Origin: Sipunculus nudus
Lineage: Eukaryota > Annelida > Sipuncula > Golfingiida > Sipunculidae
Assembly (NCBI GenBank): GCA_026874595.1
Contig: CM049322.1
Span: forward strand, 56,544,386-56,608,385
DNA: 64,000 nucleotides
Direction: 5' to 3'
Of this stretch, positions 33,741 to 47,748 are shown piece after piece. Under the pieces are notes generated by a model. It searched no databases, was not told where the DNA came from, and saw only the letters and a list, made by a program, of their open reading frames with translations. Position numbers and translations under genes: made by a program. The first letter of the stretch is position 1. Each line of letters begins with the position of its first letter.

Positions 33741-35164
33741 GATCAGTGATAATAGAGAAAATAAATATGCTGACTTAACAAGAAGCCAGAACAGGGATCA
33801 CTGTCATGTTGAACCGTGGGTCCGGACATGGACAAACATAGAGCTACGAGATGCCCAGTTAAATGACCGTGAGCTGTGTGAAGTGATTGCCTGGAAGGAG
33901 GCTAACACAGAGAGACCAGCATGGTCAGAGGTGTCCTCAGCCGGCCTAAGTTAAAGTCATACTGGTCCCAGTGGGAGCTGCTTGTGATAAGGGATGGTGT
34001 ATTATATCGGCAGTGGGAGTCTGTGTCTGGTGAGAGCTTCACATACAAATTAGTGGTCCCAATAGATTTAAGGCCTACTGTTTTAAAGCAGCTTCATAAT
34101 TCAATCACTGGTGGTCATCTGGGGGTTAATAAAACATTAGCTAAGATCAGAGACAGATACCACTGGGTTGGTCTGCGAACAGATGTGGAAAAGTGGTGTA
34201 GGCAATGTGAGACTTGTGCTAAAAGGAAGAAAGCAACTCGGTCAGGCAAGGCACCAATGCAGACATATAATGTGGGTGCTCCCAAGGAAAGAACCGCCAT
34301 TGATATCCTAGGACCCCTCCCTGAAAGTGCACAAGGAAATAGGTTTATCCTTGTGGTATCTGATTATTTTACAAAGTGGACTGAAGCATTTCCTTTAAAA
34401 AATCAAGAAGCTTCAACAGTCGCTGATGTGTTGGTTAAGCAGTACTTTTCGAGGTTTGGATTGCCATCACAGCTACATTCCGATCAAGGTAGGAATTTTG
34501 AAGCCAAATTGTTTAAGGAGATGTGTCAGCTTCTTGATATTGACAAGACGCGTACCACAGCCCTTCACCCAAAATCTGATGGCATGGTGGAACGGTTTAA
34601 TAGAACTTTAGAAGACATGCTATCAAAATATGTAAATCAAAATCAAAGGGACTGGGATGAACACTTGTCTTTGCTTATGATGGCCTACCGCTCTTCTGTT
34701 CATGAAACCACTGGTCATACACCATGCCAGCTAATGCTGGGCAGAAATCCGAAACTTCCCATTGATGTGGTAATGGGCAGTCCTGTAGAACCAACTGTGA
34801 ATGATGTGTCGGAGTATTGTACTCACTACAACAGGGAATGTCAAAAATACATGAATATGCGCGGCAAAATATTAAATCCATGTCGGACAAACAGAAAAAG
34901 AATTATGATCATCGTGCGGCTTCTGTGTGTTACAAAACAGGTGATGCTGTGTGGCTGTATAACCCTCAGCGCAAGAAAGGACTCACCTCAAAACTACAGT
35001 TTTTATGGGATGGACCTTATGTCATTATAAATAGACTCAGTGATGTGGTGTACAGAATTAAGAAAAATCAAAAAGCCACTCCTAAAGTGGTCCATGTTGA
35101 CAGGCTAAAGCCATATCAAGGTGAAAACAAACCCGATTGGTTCCAGACTGATGCAAAAAATTGA
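33741..35164 (+). pseudogene. pol: Retrotransposon integrase, with two further frame shifts
   Basis: Inserts the element DNA into the host genome. The linker is read in the 33508-33954 frame up to about 33930, then the core in 33921-35030: the zinc-binding HHCC set (H59, H66, C96, C99 of that frame) and a catalytic D,D-35-E triad (D128, D188, E224), all intact. Near 34830-34850 (GTCAAAAATAC) the coding frame shifts again to 34817-35164, which holds the C-terminal GPY/F-type segment (LQFLWDGPYVI) and ends VVHVDRLKPYQG...DAKN. No chromodomain is evident. Confidence 0.92.
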
Positions 35165-35510
35165 ATTTATTATTACGCAGTTTTACTGAAATTGTAATCA
35201 GCGTAATATTTACTTGTATTATTAATTTTTTTTATGTTGTTATTCTAGTTTCAGGCGGATGGTTATATTACAAGAACCACTTGTCATGTTTATTTTCCAA
35301 GTGTTCAACTTTGTAAGAGTAAAATATTAGTAAGACTACAGTGGTCACCTCTTGGAGTTCACAGCAATGTTGTTTAGTAAATTCCCCTCAATTAACTTTG
35401 AATGTGACTGTAAGTACCTAAGTTTATATTCATTCAAAACTCTGTTATATCATTGTTATATCTCAATTATAATTTCAATTCTTTGAATGCGAGGACGCAT
35501 TCTTTCTTTT

Positions 35511-35523
35511 AAGGGGGGAGCAG
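35511..35523 (+). other. Polypurine tract of the retrotransposon
   Basis: AAGGGGGGAG followed by CAG, directly before the 3' LTR; the expected plus-strand primer site. Confidence 0.8.
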
Positions 35524-35858
35524 TGCAATGATTTTATATCTTATAGCAGTGAGGAATCTGTATACCAGTAGATAATTGAGTGGTCTTAATTGATTACGGC
35601 AGGCAGCTGGGAACCCCTGCTGTGAGGTGACAGTGACCAGCTTGTGTGTACTGGTGTCCCCAGGCTCATAGGGGTCACCCAGAGGATAACAGGCCTGTTG
35701 CTGACATGATAGATTAGGGGGCGTGTATGTGTGATATATCCATGTATGCAGGGGTGGGGTCCTCACCCGGCAGTGTATCTTTGATTTTTGACCAGTAAAG
35801 ACCTAGTAGAAAACCAGCAGTGCTTTTCTTCTGTTTGTGAACTCGGTTGCACGTTACA
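35524..35858 (+). repeat. 3' LTR
   Basis: 335 bp, beginning TGCAATGATTTTATATC and ending GCACGTTACA. It differs from the 5' LTR at only three positions. Confidence 0.95.
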
Positions 35859-36370
35859 GTATTAAGGTTTAGCTACTGATTTATAAGATGATGGGAACAT
35901 TTTGCAGTTTATTTTATGGAATCTTAGCAATAAACTTCCTAGATATCTGAATATTTTTATATTAATCACCAGATATAAAAGCAAATGTTTGTTCTCATAA
36001 TATGTGGATGTGTACCTGGATTTTGGATGGCTTTTTTTTATTTCAAGACTTAGTCATGCTTTCTGCATTTCTTTTCTTTCAGGTTTTGCAGTTTACCTAC
36101 CCTGCTGATCCCATTGGAAAGCAGAGTGATAATAAAAAATATTGGACTCACACTTTTTTACATTTGCATATCTATAAATCTAATATGAGGGCCTGAAAAT
36201 GCCTTTTGAATTGTTTTGGACATTCATTACTGTAACATCCTTTGGAGAATTTGCTACAAGTTTGGTCTCTTATTGGAGGATGTGTGATATCAAATGTCAG
36301 ACTTGTCAGAAATCCATTATGTTTGCCAGTTAGCCACCTTAGAAATCCTTTTGTCAGTGCAGTTTCAGTG

Positions 36371-37350
36371 ATTTTTAGCTCAGCTGACTTTTAGTCATGC
36401 TGTGCTATAGCGATGGGTCTTTGTCCGTCGTCGTTCCGTCTGTCCATCTGGCCAGCCGTCTGGCTGTTAGCAGGGCACAAATTGTAACTGTAAGGGCAAG
36501 ATACCTGAACCCTATGCAGTCTTAGAGGTTCTAAAAAGATCTCCTTGCAGATCTGAAATTAGGTCACTGTGACCTATATTCTCTGAGTTACTGGGTGTGT
36601 TTGCACCTTCCAGAATTAATTCTTATAGCCAAAATAATCATCCCAAACCTTACATGTCAATAGAGGAACAAACCTTTTGATATTTAGGTCTTAGGGTCAA
36701 AGGTCAATGTCACAGGACCAGCTTCTTGAAAAAAGTTGTGGATGCATTTCAAGTCAGACTTTTCATCCCAAACCTTCCATCTTCCAAGTATGGATCATCA
36801 ACCAACAGTGGAAGAACATTATTTATTGTTCGGTCTCAAGGTTAGATGTAAAAGTCACAGGACCCACTTCTTAGAAAACCATTTTGGACGAATTTTGAGC
36901 TAAACCTTTCATCCCAAACCTTCCATCTGTCACATTCAGCCCACCTGCCAACAGGGGAAAAACCATAATTATTTTGAAGTCAAGGTCAGAGGTCAAGGTC
37001 ACAGGACCTACTTCTTTGAAAAGCTTGAGGATGCATTTTAAAGCAAACCTTTCATCCCAAACCTTCAATCTTTCACATATTGCTCATCTACTAATTGGAG
37101 AACCTAATTTTAAAGCTGCATACCCTATCCGTGCTTTTCCTATTACTGCTCATTGCAGGTTACTGGGTGTGAGTGGAGGGTTGCAAGTGTGTACTGTGGG
37201 GAGGCCTCCCAGTAATCTAACAGTTCACATATTATGTTGTAGTTATGCAATTATTGTTATGCTTGCCCTTTGATACCATAGCAGGACAGGTGTTTGGGAA
37301 GGCTTTAAATACAGGTCATGCTTGTCAGCTGAGCGTCATTCCCCATGGGT
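36371..37350 (+). repeat. Dispersed repeat copy (CAGCTGAGC-ended family)
   Basis: Begins TTTTTAGCTCAGCTGACTTT, with GTCATGCTGTGCTATAGCGATGGGTC, TTAGCAGGGCACAAATTGTAAC and CTATGCAGTCTTAGAGGTTC, closely matching the copy at 28566. It then has the same AGGTCAAAGGTCAA-bearing monomers. The far end is GTCAGCTGAGCGTCATTCC then CCATGGGTCACTTGTTT near 37325-37362; the reverse complement of that end also occurs at 17927-17957. Confidence 0.85.
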
Positions 37351-37362
37351 CACTTGTTTAGT

Positions 37363-38434
37363 ATAATCTGATCATAAAATCTGCCTTCATGTGCCAGAAA
37401 AATAGCCCCTCTATAGGCCTAACATTCTTAGAGGCTCTGAATTCCCATAATGAAAGATATTACCCGACGTTGCCGATCGTTTAATTTGATCCTTAAAATT
37501 ATTTGCTGGAAGCAGATACATGACCAAGATACAATAGTCTTAATGTTATAATAGGTTGATGAAGCGATAACAAAGTGGAAGCCTAAAATTACCTATTATT
37601 TTCTAAGAGAAGGGCCGATGTGCTGTCAGTGTTGGCCCTAGGGTGCATATGCTGGGCTGGTTGGCCATGATCCATTCCTACTTTGCTTGGGATAGGAATA
37701 TGGCCACAAAAAAAGTCTGAATGTTATAATAATTTAATGAAATGAAAATAGTAACAGCATACATATGGCCAAGAGTTGGAGAGTTTCTGCAGTGGACACC
37801 TAATGGGGCTGTCCATATTTTTTCAAACTCCTCAAGTTTTGCAAAATAATGAAAATAAGGGTAACTGCCCAACATTTAAAATGTAATTAAACAGACATGT
37901 AGACACTGTTGGGACAAAAAAACTTAGCTGAATGAAAATATGGTAGTCAATTATGGCATCTCATAAGATTAGGAATTTAGGATAGTAGCAAAATACGGTA
38001 AATGAGATCTGTGTAACCTCTTAACTCATTGACACAATGCCTCTGCAGGAGGGTAAGTCTTTATCCCCGTTTGTGTTTGTTCACAACATAACTCATGTAA
38101 ATGAACAGAATCTCATGAATTTTTTTAGGGAATTTCAGGAATGGGCCAAGGAAGGATCATTTAGATGTTGGTGTGGATCTGGCACATGATCTGAATTCGA
38201 GAACATAATCAAGGAATATTCACAAATGTACAGCCACTGATGCATTAATGAACCTGGGAATATGGGCTAAATAATTAAATGCAAATTTATATGGTTTTTT
38301 GGAACACCTTTAAGTATCAACCTCCTAACATGGGGGAGGCTTGCAGTCTTTAAAATTCACATTTCCAATATTAAATATTGAACCCAAAACTGACTTTGTT
38401 AATTGGTGTTTATTTAAACATTATTCCTCCACAG
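37363..38434. other. Upstream region of ZPR1, no supported gene
   Basis: About 1 kb of AT-rich DNA with no coding-like exon and no clear promoter motif cluster. The acceptor CTCCACAG ending at 38434 shows that the first coding exon of ZPR1 is not its first exon, so this stretch is likely intronic. Confidence 0.45.
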
Positions 38435-38442
38435 ATACTGTA

Positions 38443-41400
38443 ATGGCAGACGAGGTGAAGAAGCCATTGTTTGTTGACATTAATCCTGATGACAATGAAG
38501 TGACAGAAATCGAGAGTCTCTGTGTCAACTGTCACGAGCAGGTGAGTCTTTATTATTACTCTTTGTAGATGAGGTGATGTTCAGTGTTGGTGAACTTCAG
38601 TGATCAATGTTTATGTCTGTTTTTGGTTAGTGCACCTGAACAATTAATACTATTTTATTTAATTCTTCTTTGAAGCAGCCATGTCGTGATTTATTTGCCA
38701 TTGTGTAGCTGACTATCACTACACTTAGGCCAGGGACAGGATTTGGGATGTGGCTTTTAAGGGAGTTTTTGAGTAATTGGACCTCAGTGGGGAACTCCTT
38801 AAAGGGACCTTGTAAACTCATGGTGTGGCTATAAATAAGTGTGCAGCCATAAAAGGGGGGTGTACAGTAGTTCAGGTCTGCAAACTATAACTATTACTGT
38901 GTTTGAGCTATGTACATCTAATTTGATATCCAGACTGGATCATCAGGACCCCTTTTTTGTCAGTTGATCTGAGTGGGAATATAACCATGTGACTTTGGAA
39001 GGAGTGGTCCCGTATTTTTCTAACCAAGATCTGCAGTCAAAATGAAATAATATTAATAATCCAAGACCATGTTGTGTAGTTGGAGTCTACAAATCGTGGA
39101 CAGGATCTCATAACCACACTTTAACACACACTGTCATGGTCCGACTTCAGTAACACAGGTTCACATGGTCCCTCGAAGAACAAACACTGCCCCTAGTGGA
39201 GCATGGTGGAGTACTGGTTAGTGCGCTGGACTTGTGACCGCAGAGTTCTGGATTTGCATCCCAATTTGACTGCAGTCTGCACTAAGACTCCTAACCAAAG
39301 TTTTTACCACAATGATGCCATCTCTCGACCCAGTAGTGAATATGTACACTGGTTGGGAAACAGGTAACTGGTCAAATAAGCTTCTAGAACCTGTCGTGGC
39401 TGCTTGGATTGCAGAGTTGAGAAAAGCTACAAGGCCCAAATGACAAGGAACGCAAAGAGTAAAGACTGACATCGTCCATGATATCAGACTTTAAACCCCA
39501 ACCTTACCATTATCTTATAACTATGAAAGTGCTGCTTGTATCTGGGGACAAAAGAATCACCTGTTTCACAGTTGTACATAATCCTTTGAGTTGTAATACA
39601 CTTTGTTGATCTAGATTAACTCCAAAATTTATTAGTTGTATCCGCCAAAACAGAGTTTTGCGGATACTATGTTTTCAGCCGGACGCCACTGCCGCCGCCG
39701 CATAGTTGTCTGGAGAACCCCTCTGTAACCGCTGGGCGGAATTTTAAGAAACCAGGGATTATGTTCGGGTCACATGTGATCTGCTGCGCCCCAATTTCGT
39801 TTTGACCTATGACCTTTCCTCTGCCCTCTGCGTCCATCTGTGCATCTGTTATGACACATTAACCCACATATCTCGGAAACCGTTTGACCAATCCAGAAAA
39901 AAATTTGGCTCAAACGTAGCCCTTGGCTAGCTTTACAACATACATAAAAAATGGTGGCACCACCTGCAACCATTTTTGCACAGTGTCCATCTGTTCATCT
40001 GCCTTGGGATAAAATCACTCATATCTCTACATTGATTGGACTTATCCACTTGAAATTTTGCATGTGTATACATCCTGGACAGCTGTCCTAATTTTATAAT
40101 AGAGGTGGCGCCACCTACATTCATGTTTATGCTGCAGACATCCAAGCTCATATCTCGGGAACCGTTTGGCTGATTGGGTCAAAATTTTGCATGTGTATAG
40201 ATCTCACATAGCTCTTTATCATAAGCAAAACTGGTTGCACCACCTGCAACCATTATTGCACAGGGTCTGTCTGTCTGTTTGTCTGCCGTGGAATAAAATC
40301 ACTCATATCTCAGCAGTGGTTTGACTTTTTTCATTTGTATACAACTTTCATAGCCTTCTGGAATTTGTGGTAGGTAGCACCTACATACCTACATACACAT
40401 TTCGGCTGCAGACATCCTACTAATATGCAACACACCTCACTCTATTTCCCCTTGTTACTCAATCCATGCCTCACTTCACCTGTCCCACTCTGATTTCGGT
40501 GGATACACATAGTAGCTTGTCGACTACCCGTATTCTAGTTTATTCTTTGTTTATTATCCTGTTACTCCACAAAGTCTTGATTAATCTGCCTAAATTTGTG
40601 TAAAGCTGTTCACAGACAAACCAACCAACGAGTGAAGCAAAGGGGAAACACAAAACCTTCACCTGCCAGCGGTAGTATAGGTAAAATGAACATGAGTGAG
40701 TGATGCTATGTAATTTGCTGAATAAGAATTGCTTTGTAACAGCTATTTGACACTCTGTACACAGCGGTTATTCACTGAAGTGGCTCCAGATCTTCTTTGC
40801 TCTCAGTGTAACCACTGCTTTGTACAGCAAGTTTCATAGGGCTTTTCAACACCCGGGCTGGAACACAGCCAGAAATCGAAATCCGACCAAAAAGGGTGTA
40901 ATATCACATGATTGGAGTTGGATGCACAATGTGAATCCATGCTCTCATTGGACTAATTACAGTCATTTTCCCAGTGCCAGCTCTGATGGTGAAATCCAGA
41001 GAATCTTGCTATACAAAGCAGTAGTTAAATTGAAGGGAATTATTATAGTAACTGCTGAATGAGGATTCTAGTGCTATGTAGGGTGTCACAATGCACTTAA
41101 GAATCGATGCACTGAATTGCAAGCCCTCAATAAAATGTAATTGATTATTAACCTCTCAATTGATTCATTTTGCTGATTATTTTTAATGTACCATCTCAAG
41201 GTCCATTGTGAGCTGTCAAATTTGATAGAGCAGTTCATGATGTTGAAGCTTTTTACTGCTTATGTGCCTAAATCTTATTTTAATGTTTGCTGTTGGACCA
41301 CTCCACTTGCATGGAAACAAATATAGCAAGCATTGGAGAACAAGATTTTTCTTCTTTTTTTTTTTTTGTGAACATCCAGTTTGGTAAAATTGCTTTATTT

Positions 41401-44400
41401 TTTAAAAAGTCTGAAATTAACTTCTTATGTAAGATACTTAGAATAGAATCGAAAACTGAATCAAAGGTAAAGACTCATTTATAGAATCGATTCTAAGGGC
41501 ACCCACAATTCACAGACCTATTGTGTGTCCTTTACAATATAATATGTCTCAGACTAACTTGTAAATCTCCAGGGTGTGACCAGACTGCTGTTGACAAAAA
41601 TACCATTCTTCAAGGAAGTGATACTTTCTTCCTTTAACTGTGAAGAGTGTGGCCATAACAACAGAGAAGTCAAATTTGCTGGATCCTTTCAGGAGCAAGG
41701 GATCCGGATCACATGTCAGATAAAAAATACCAGGGTAAGGCTAATATTATTTTATTCAGATTTGTAACCTGTAAGAGATACCATTTATAGCACTTTCACA
41801 CAGATCTTCCTTTACTGGTAACATGTTTAACACACACCTTAAGCTCATATTATCAGGGTACCAAAAAGTAATATTTAGTTTCTTCTCTAAGATTGTATTT
41901 GTAATGCTTGAACCATTGATGATTTTGCTTGTCACAAGGTACCATTACATTCAGTAATAGTCTTAGTAATATTTCAGTAATAGACTTCAGTAATAGTTCA
42001 GTTTATTCTTTTGAAATGTTAAAGGATTCGCTGAAGATTTGGGTATAAATGTAGATTTGTCTGCCTTTAGGAATTTATTTTTGTTTATAATCCTCAGGAT
42101 TGTAATTGTAATGTATTACAACCAAGTCTGAGTATAATATGAAACAATCATATATTTTTACAGGATTTAAGCAGACAGGTGGTAAAATCAGATTACGCTA
42201 CATTCGGAATCCCCAATTTAGAGTTTGAGCAACCTTCTACAGGCAAAGGAGGTGAGCAAATGATAAATTTTTTGCTGCACACGTTTACTCGCTAGTCATT
42301 TTCTGTTCTATGATTAGAAGTAAATATAAATTACATACATATTCATTATGTAAGTAGTGGTAAAAATTGGTCATAAAAACCGTGTTTCTTGATTGAAAGA
42401 AAATACTGGAAAGTTATTTCATGTTCATCTTTTTACATTGCCATAAAATATGCTTATATGTCAGAATTAATTCACTTTAAAGACTCAATAAATGATGTAA
42501 TCATAGTAATTATACACATCCTGAGATGTCATCCAGCTTGTATGGTAACAACCAGAGGTAATTTCTGCTCAAAACGCTGTTCATGCTAGGCACTGTGAGA
42601 CAGCCTTGAAATGTCTCAACTGTCAAACTGAAATCAAAACTTGTTACATTTCAAGGAATTACCTTCTGTTTACATTTCACATGTGTATGCTTGCATGTCT
42701 TTGAAGTCCTGACCACAAAAACACCCATCTTTATATTTTTGTCTTGAAACAATTCTTGTTGTACAAAATGTCTTTCTGCCTTCTGTGCACATTCATTATA
42801 TAGTCAATCGGGATCAATTATACAAACAATTTTAGTTAAGTATGATTGAAAATGATCAAGCATCAGTGTAATCGATAGATTGTCATAGCCCTAGCAGATA
42901 GTAATTTGTATTTCCCTTTTAAAAAATAAATTAAACATAATAACTTGGAAAATATAAATATTGAACATTTATTAAGTATAATTTGAATTATAGCAGCAAA
43001 CATTTTCTAAAGTGTTTCTTGTGCAATGTCTTGGTGCCGAATGATTGTTAGAGTTTGCGTAACATTTAAGACATATATGATACAGTTTAATGGTATTATT
43101 TTAAATATAAACAAAAAACAGTTTAATTTATTTAATGTAGACATCAACACAGTAGAGGGAATGATAGATGGAGTAATCAGAGGCCTGCAGCAGGACCAAC
43201 CAGTCAGAAAGGTAGGGAAATCATATACTGTGAAATTTCTAAAAGAAGTCGCATCCTTATTTCAAGTCACACATCACTGATGTTTAGGTTCCACCTGGTT
43301 AATAGCCATTCAGGTTTTTTTTTCATCAAAAGTCCATAATATAAATTGCACCCAGATTTCAGAGGCGTCCCAACCACCTGGCACTTACAGACGTTGAGTA
43401 TCATGGCTCCCTACAGTTCAAGACTAAACCAACGCCACCTTAGTACTAATGTGGTTTATAAACTAGACAAGCTGCCTAAAAAATAATGGCTTTTAGCATC
43501 AGTGTTAATAATTCTCTTAGGAATTTTACAGTACCTGTTGATAACAGAGTAGACTGCAAGCATGTATAAAAAAGTGGTTAAATAACATTGCACACTTTTG
43601 CCTGGTTCAGGTTTCAGCTGCTTAGGTTCCAAGCCTTTATATATACATATAAGCATAAACTCTGTCATCAGTTTTGAAAGTTAAGTATACATGTGTTATC
43701 AGCAAGGCCCTTTTGTTTGTCTTTATAGAAAAGTATCAGTAATAATAATGACAGTAATGTTATTATTTTTTTCCAGGCACTTGATCCAGACACAGCTGAG
43801 AAAATAGAAGAATTTATCAGGAAACTAGAAAACCTCAAACTGGCGGAAGAACCCTTTGAGATTGTAAGCATTATTTAATATATATTACAACATGATAGTT
43901 ATTTATTTGCATTAGATCTTAATGTTTTTCCTCAATTGTATTTTGTAAGTCAGAAGTTGTATAAATTTGATAATGATGGAGGAAGCATCTGTGATACACA
44001 AAATTTTTTTTGGTTCTGCATACAGGATCAGTAGGAGCAAAGCTGGCTCTTGTATGGCAGTCACCAACCATTGCTGACAGTCTCAAACAAATCAGTCAAA
44101 AACTGATATCAACTGGTTTGATGTTTGGTTGGGTCCACATCCAATTATAAAGATTTTGCCCACATTAATTGATATAATTAATTATAAAATAGTGGATTAC
44201 TTTATGTAGGTTTATAAAATAGTGAGATAATGAAAATGGAACCCTTACAAAACATTGAAAAATGGAAATGGTGCAATATTAACCCTGCAGATATGAAGAC
44301 AACTCCAGTGTTTGTGTAAATACAGAATGTGATGGGTGTGGTGATGTATATGTTTACAGGTGGTGAATGATCCATCAGGGAACAGTTACATAGAGAACCT

Positions 44401-46733
44401 GTGTGCTCCACAGAAGGACCCGGTCATCTCCACCGAGCATTACACACGCAACCTACAGCAGGACCAGCTGCTTGGTCTGGCGGTGAGTGATTGGGACATG
44501 GTCATAAATGTAGAATCCCTGGCAAAAACCCTTAATTTTAACATGTGATAGAAAAAAAAAAAAATGTTTGAGAACAGATTGAGATATTATCATATAGTTT
44601 GATATAAGTCCACTATAAAGTGGTTCCCTATTAATGATTGCTAAAATTTGTGTATCATTCAAAATTTTTTAATTTTCAAAAATGTAAAGATTTAATGTGA
44701 ATTTCATAATTACATAACCCATCAGGAAGAACACTACACAGGCTTTAAAATGATTTATACATTATTCTATAATTAATTTTTTAGTATATAATAAGACTTT
44801 TTGGTCTTTTTTATTGAAGGAGACTTTGCCAGGGATGGAACCTTTAACTTTCTTTGCTATGAGTGGATTTTAGTTCTAAGCACTCTCTTGTTACTTTTTC
44901 ATTTTAATTTATATTAATTTAGTTTGATTGAATATGGATCTTCTTAAGGAAATCAAAGAACTCCTCAACATTTCCAAACCCAGCTGTTCATGAAGATCCA
45001 TAGATCACTGCTTCTTGTATTCTTGATTTGTGGCAGTTACATCAAGGTTCTCTTCATTTCAGGATTAAAAAATATTGGTTCATAAGAATCATACGGTATG
45101 TATTTGTATCTGTGTCATGCTATGTACTTAATCTAGAGCTGTGTTGAAATTAATATTGAATATACAGTAAAACTTTCCCTTACAGCCACCCCAAAGTAAC
45201 GACCACATGTTCACAGTCCTAATTATGTTTTGCTCTTTATAAGAGACCTCACTCAGTTGACAAACTCGAAAATGTCTACACTCTATCTAGGTCAGATTGG
45301 TGGTCATAATATCAAGGTTTTACTGTAACTTGTAATGTGAAGGGCCATAAATGTAAGATGTTTAAACATGGCAAAGTTCCAAGTCATTTATTTATACCGG
45401 CTTCTGTGGTGCAGGACCCAAAGCCGGGAGATCGTGAGTTCTAATCTCAGCCGAGGCGATGAGATTTTTCACGGTCAGCCCCAACCCAGGGTGAGCGCTC
45501 TGCAGACTTAATGGGAAGGCCATGCCCAATGGCCGTGTTTCGCTCACAAACAAGTGCGCCTTTCAGGGGCACCTGCCACCTCGGTGGTATGACCCTGTAA
45601 TGGGGACGATTACATACCCAGGGCCTGCAGGTGCAGTAGTCACCAGGCCTGGTTAACGTCAGGATATAAAATGAGAGGAAGCGTGTGATACTGCCCTGTC
45701 ATGTAGTCTGAAACTGGAATGGAATTCTGCAGATGTACATATATGTAGTTAAGTAAGTATTAGGATAAAAAAAAATTGAGACCGTTACCTCCACCAAAAT
45801 CATTTAAAAAAAAAGGGTAATTTATTTATATATATATGGCCCATGTTACTTTTCCATATATTGTACATGAGCAAAACATGATGTTACAATAACAAAAGAA
45901 TCTCTGCTAAGTACTGATCACAATCTTCTCCATCAACCCATTACATCAGTATGCTCTCTGCTGTTTACATCAACATGGTTGTGAAATGTGCACAGTGCAA
46001 AACACGAACAAGTAACACACAAATGTGTGCATATAAAGAAAAGTGCAAAAGAGAGAAAAGCATGATCTATGTGATTCAAAATATTATTATTACTTGTAGT
46101 TAGGTAAAACTGTCCAATAATTTCTCCATCTGCATTATACTTCACCATTTTCTTTAAACTTTGTGCTTCATATATATAACCTACCAATTTATAAGCCAAT
46201 TTTTCATTCTTCATTAACTGAATGAACTTCTCTTTTGTCGGGATCTGGGTACAGTTCTGGGTATATGTCTGTTTCTAATCTCTTCCAAACCTTGACAGCA
46301 TAATAGATGATGCCTCTCATGATCAACTTCTGATATACAAAAACCTTTACTCTTACACAAAATACACCAATTATTTATATAAACTTACAACCAAAAACCA
46401 AATGGGTCCAAAAATTACCAATTGTGATGAGACTTTGACAACTTACCTTGTATGATATATGACAAGACAAGGGATGTCCATATAGGGGGGGGGGGTATAT
46501 ATATCCCCTTCTTCAAGTTTTTGGCACAGGGGTTGGGGGGTTTGGTCAATGTAATCATCCCCCCCCCCCACATTTCAGAGAATAACAGTATAATATTACA
46601 AATAAAATATATTAATAAATAAAACCAAGACTTTGGATCCATTTACGAAAAATGTTATATCTAAACCTTGTTTAGAATTCACAAAATAACTTATTTTTGT
46701 AAAACATTATAATTATTTGAAATATGATTAAGA

Positions 46734-46767
<34 letters not shown>

Positions 46768-47576
46768 TTATTAAGGCCCTGCATGACAAGGGGTGCCCTA
46801 TAGTGAACACCGTGTCAGTCTGTACTTCCGTCCTTCCGCCTTTCTTTCCTTCCGTAATTCCTTCCTTCAGTCCTTCCCTCAGTGACACTTTTTTTTGCGC
46901 ATGATTACTCAACAACAACATACTTCAGCATTCCCAAATTCACAGGGATGATTGGTATATATGAGGGCTTCATACCTATTGAATAACAGACTTGTCCAAA
47001 TTCCAGTATGGCCATAACAGCCCAATTACTGATTTTCTTTTGAGTGCAATAACTCAACAACAAAATACCTCAGCTTTCCAAATTCACAGAGATGATTGGT
47101 ACCCATAAGAGCTCCATCTTTGTTGAATTGCAGACCTGTATTCCAATATGGCTGCCAGAGCACAATCATTTATTTTCTTTCGCACCTGATACCTCAACAA
47201 GAACATGCTTGATCTTTCTCAAATTCACAGGGATCATTTGTGCCTATAAGGGGGCTTCTGACCTATTGAAATAAGGACTTGCTCAAAATCAAATATTGGC
47301 AACAGAGTACGATTGGTGATTTTCTGTTGCACACATTATTTCAGACATATCTTTTCTAATATTATATAACAAGTAGGATTTTTTCCCTCATGCATCTGGA
47401 TAAAAACCTAATTCTTTTTGTCATATTTTTCAACTTTAACCTAAACTGTTCACCAATATCTAAACTAGTCAAGCACTACCAGGAATGTGGGACCCTCTGA
47501 GGACCATTGTCCGACCACATCAAATATATATATATATAGTTGAATATGTCACTCAGAGATGCTGAAAAAGGTAAAA

Positions 47577-47610
<34 letters not shown>

Positions 47611-47688
47611 ATATACAAAATCATCCCCCCTGCCCCGGAAGAAAAATTGATGCCACTGGACAAGATTATTGGCATATATATATATATA

Positions 47689-47748
<60 letters not shown>

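Larger units (their letters stand above)
29885..35858 (+). mobile_element. Ty3/Gypsy (Metaviridae-type) LTR retrotransposon, full length but frame-broken
   Basis: Two 335-bp direct LTRs (29885-30219 and 35524-35858) enclose gag, protease, reverse transcriptase, RNase H and integrase in that order, which defines the Ty3/Gypsy class. The LTRs differ at three positions (3rd and 6th bases and near the 3' end), about 0.9 percent, so the insertion is recent. GTAT flanks both ends (29881-29884, 35859-35862) as a 4-5 bp target duplication. A primer binding site follows the 5' LTR and a purine tract (AAGGGGGGAG, 35511-35520) precedes the 3' LTR. Several frame breaks interrupt gag and pol. No envelope frame is seen. 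It lies between TOMM40 and ZPR1, in the same orientation as ZPR1. Confidence 0.97.

Noticed and set aside
35165-35510. Envelope gene between integrase and the 3' LTR
   Set aside because: Only about 350 bp, AT-rich, without an open frame of useful length.
39220-39280. Functional tRNA gene
   Set aside because: A- and B-box-like words are present but no complete cloverleaf or acceptor stem can be formed; it fits a SINE head.
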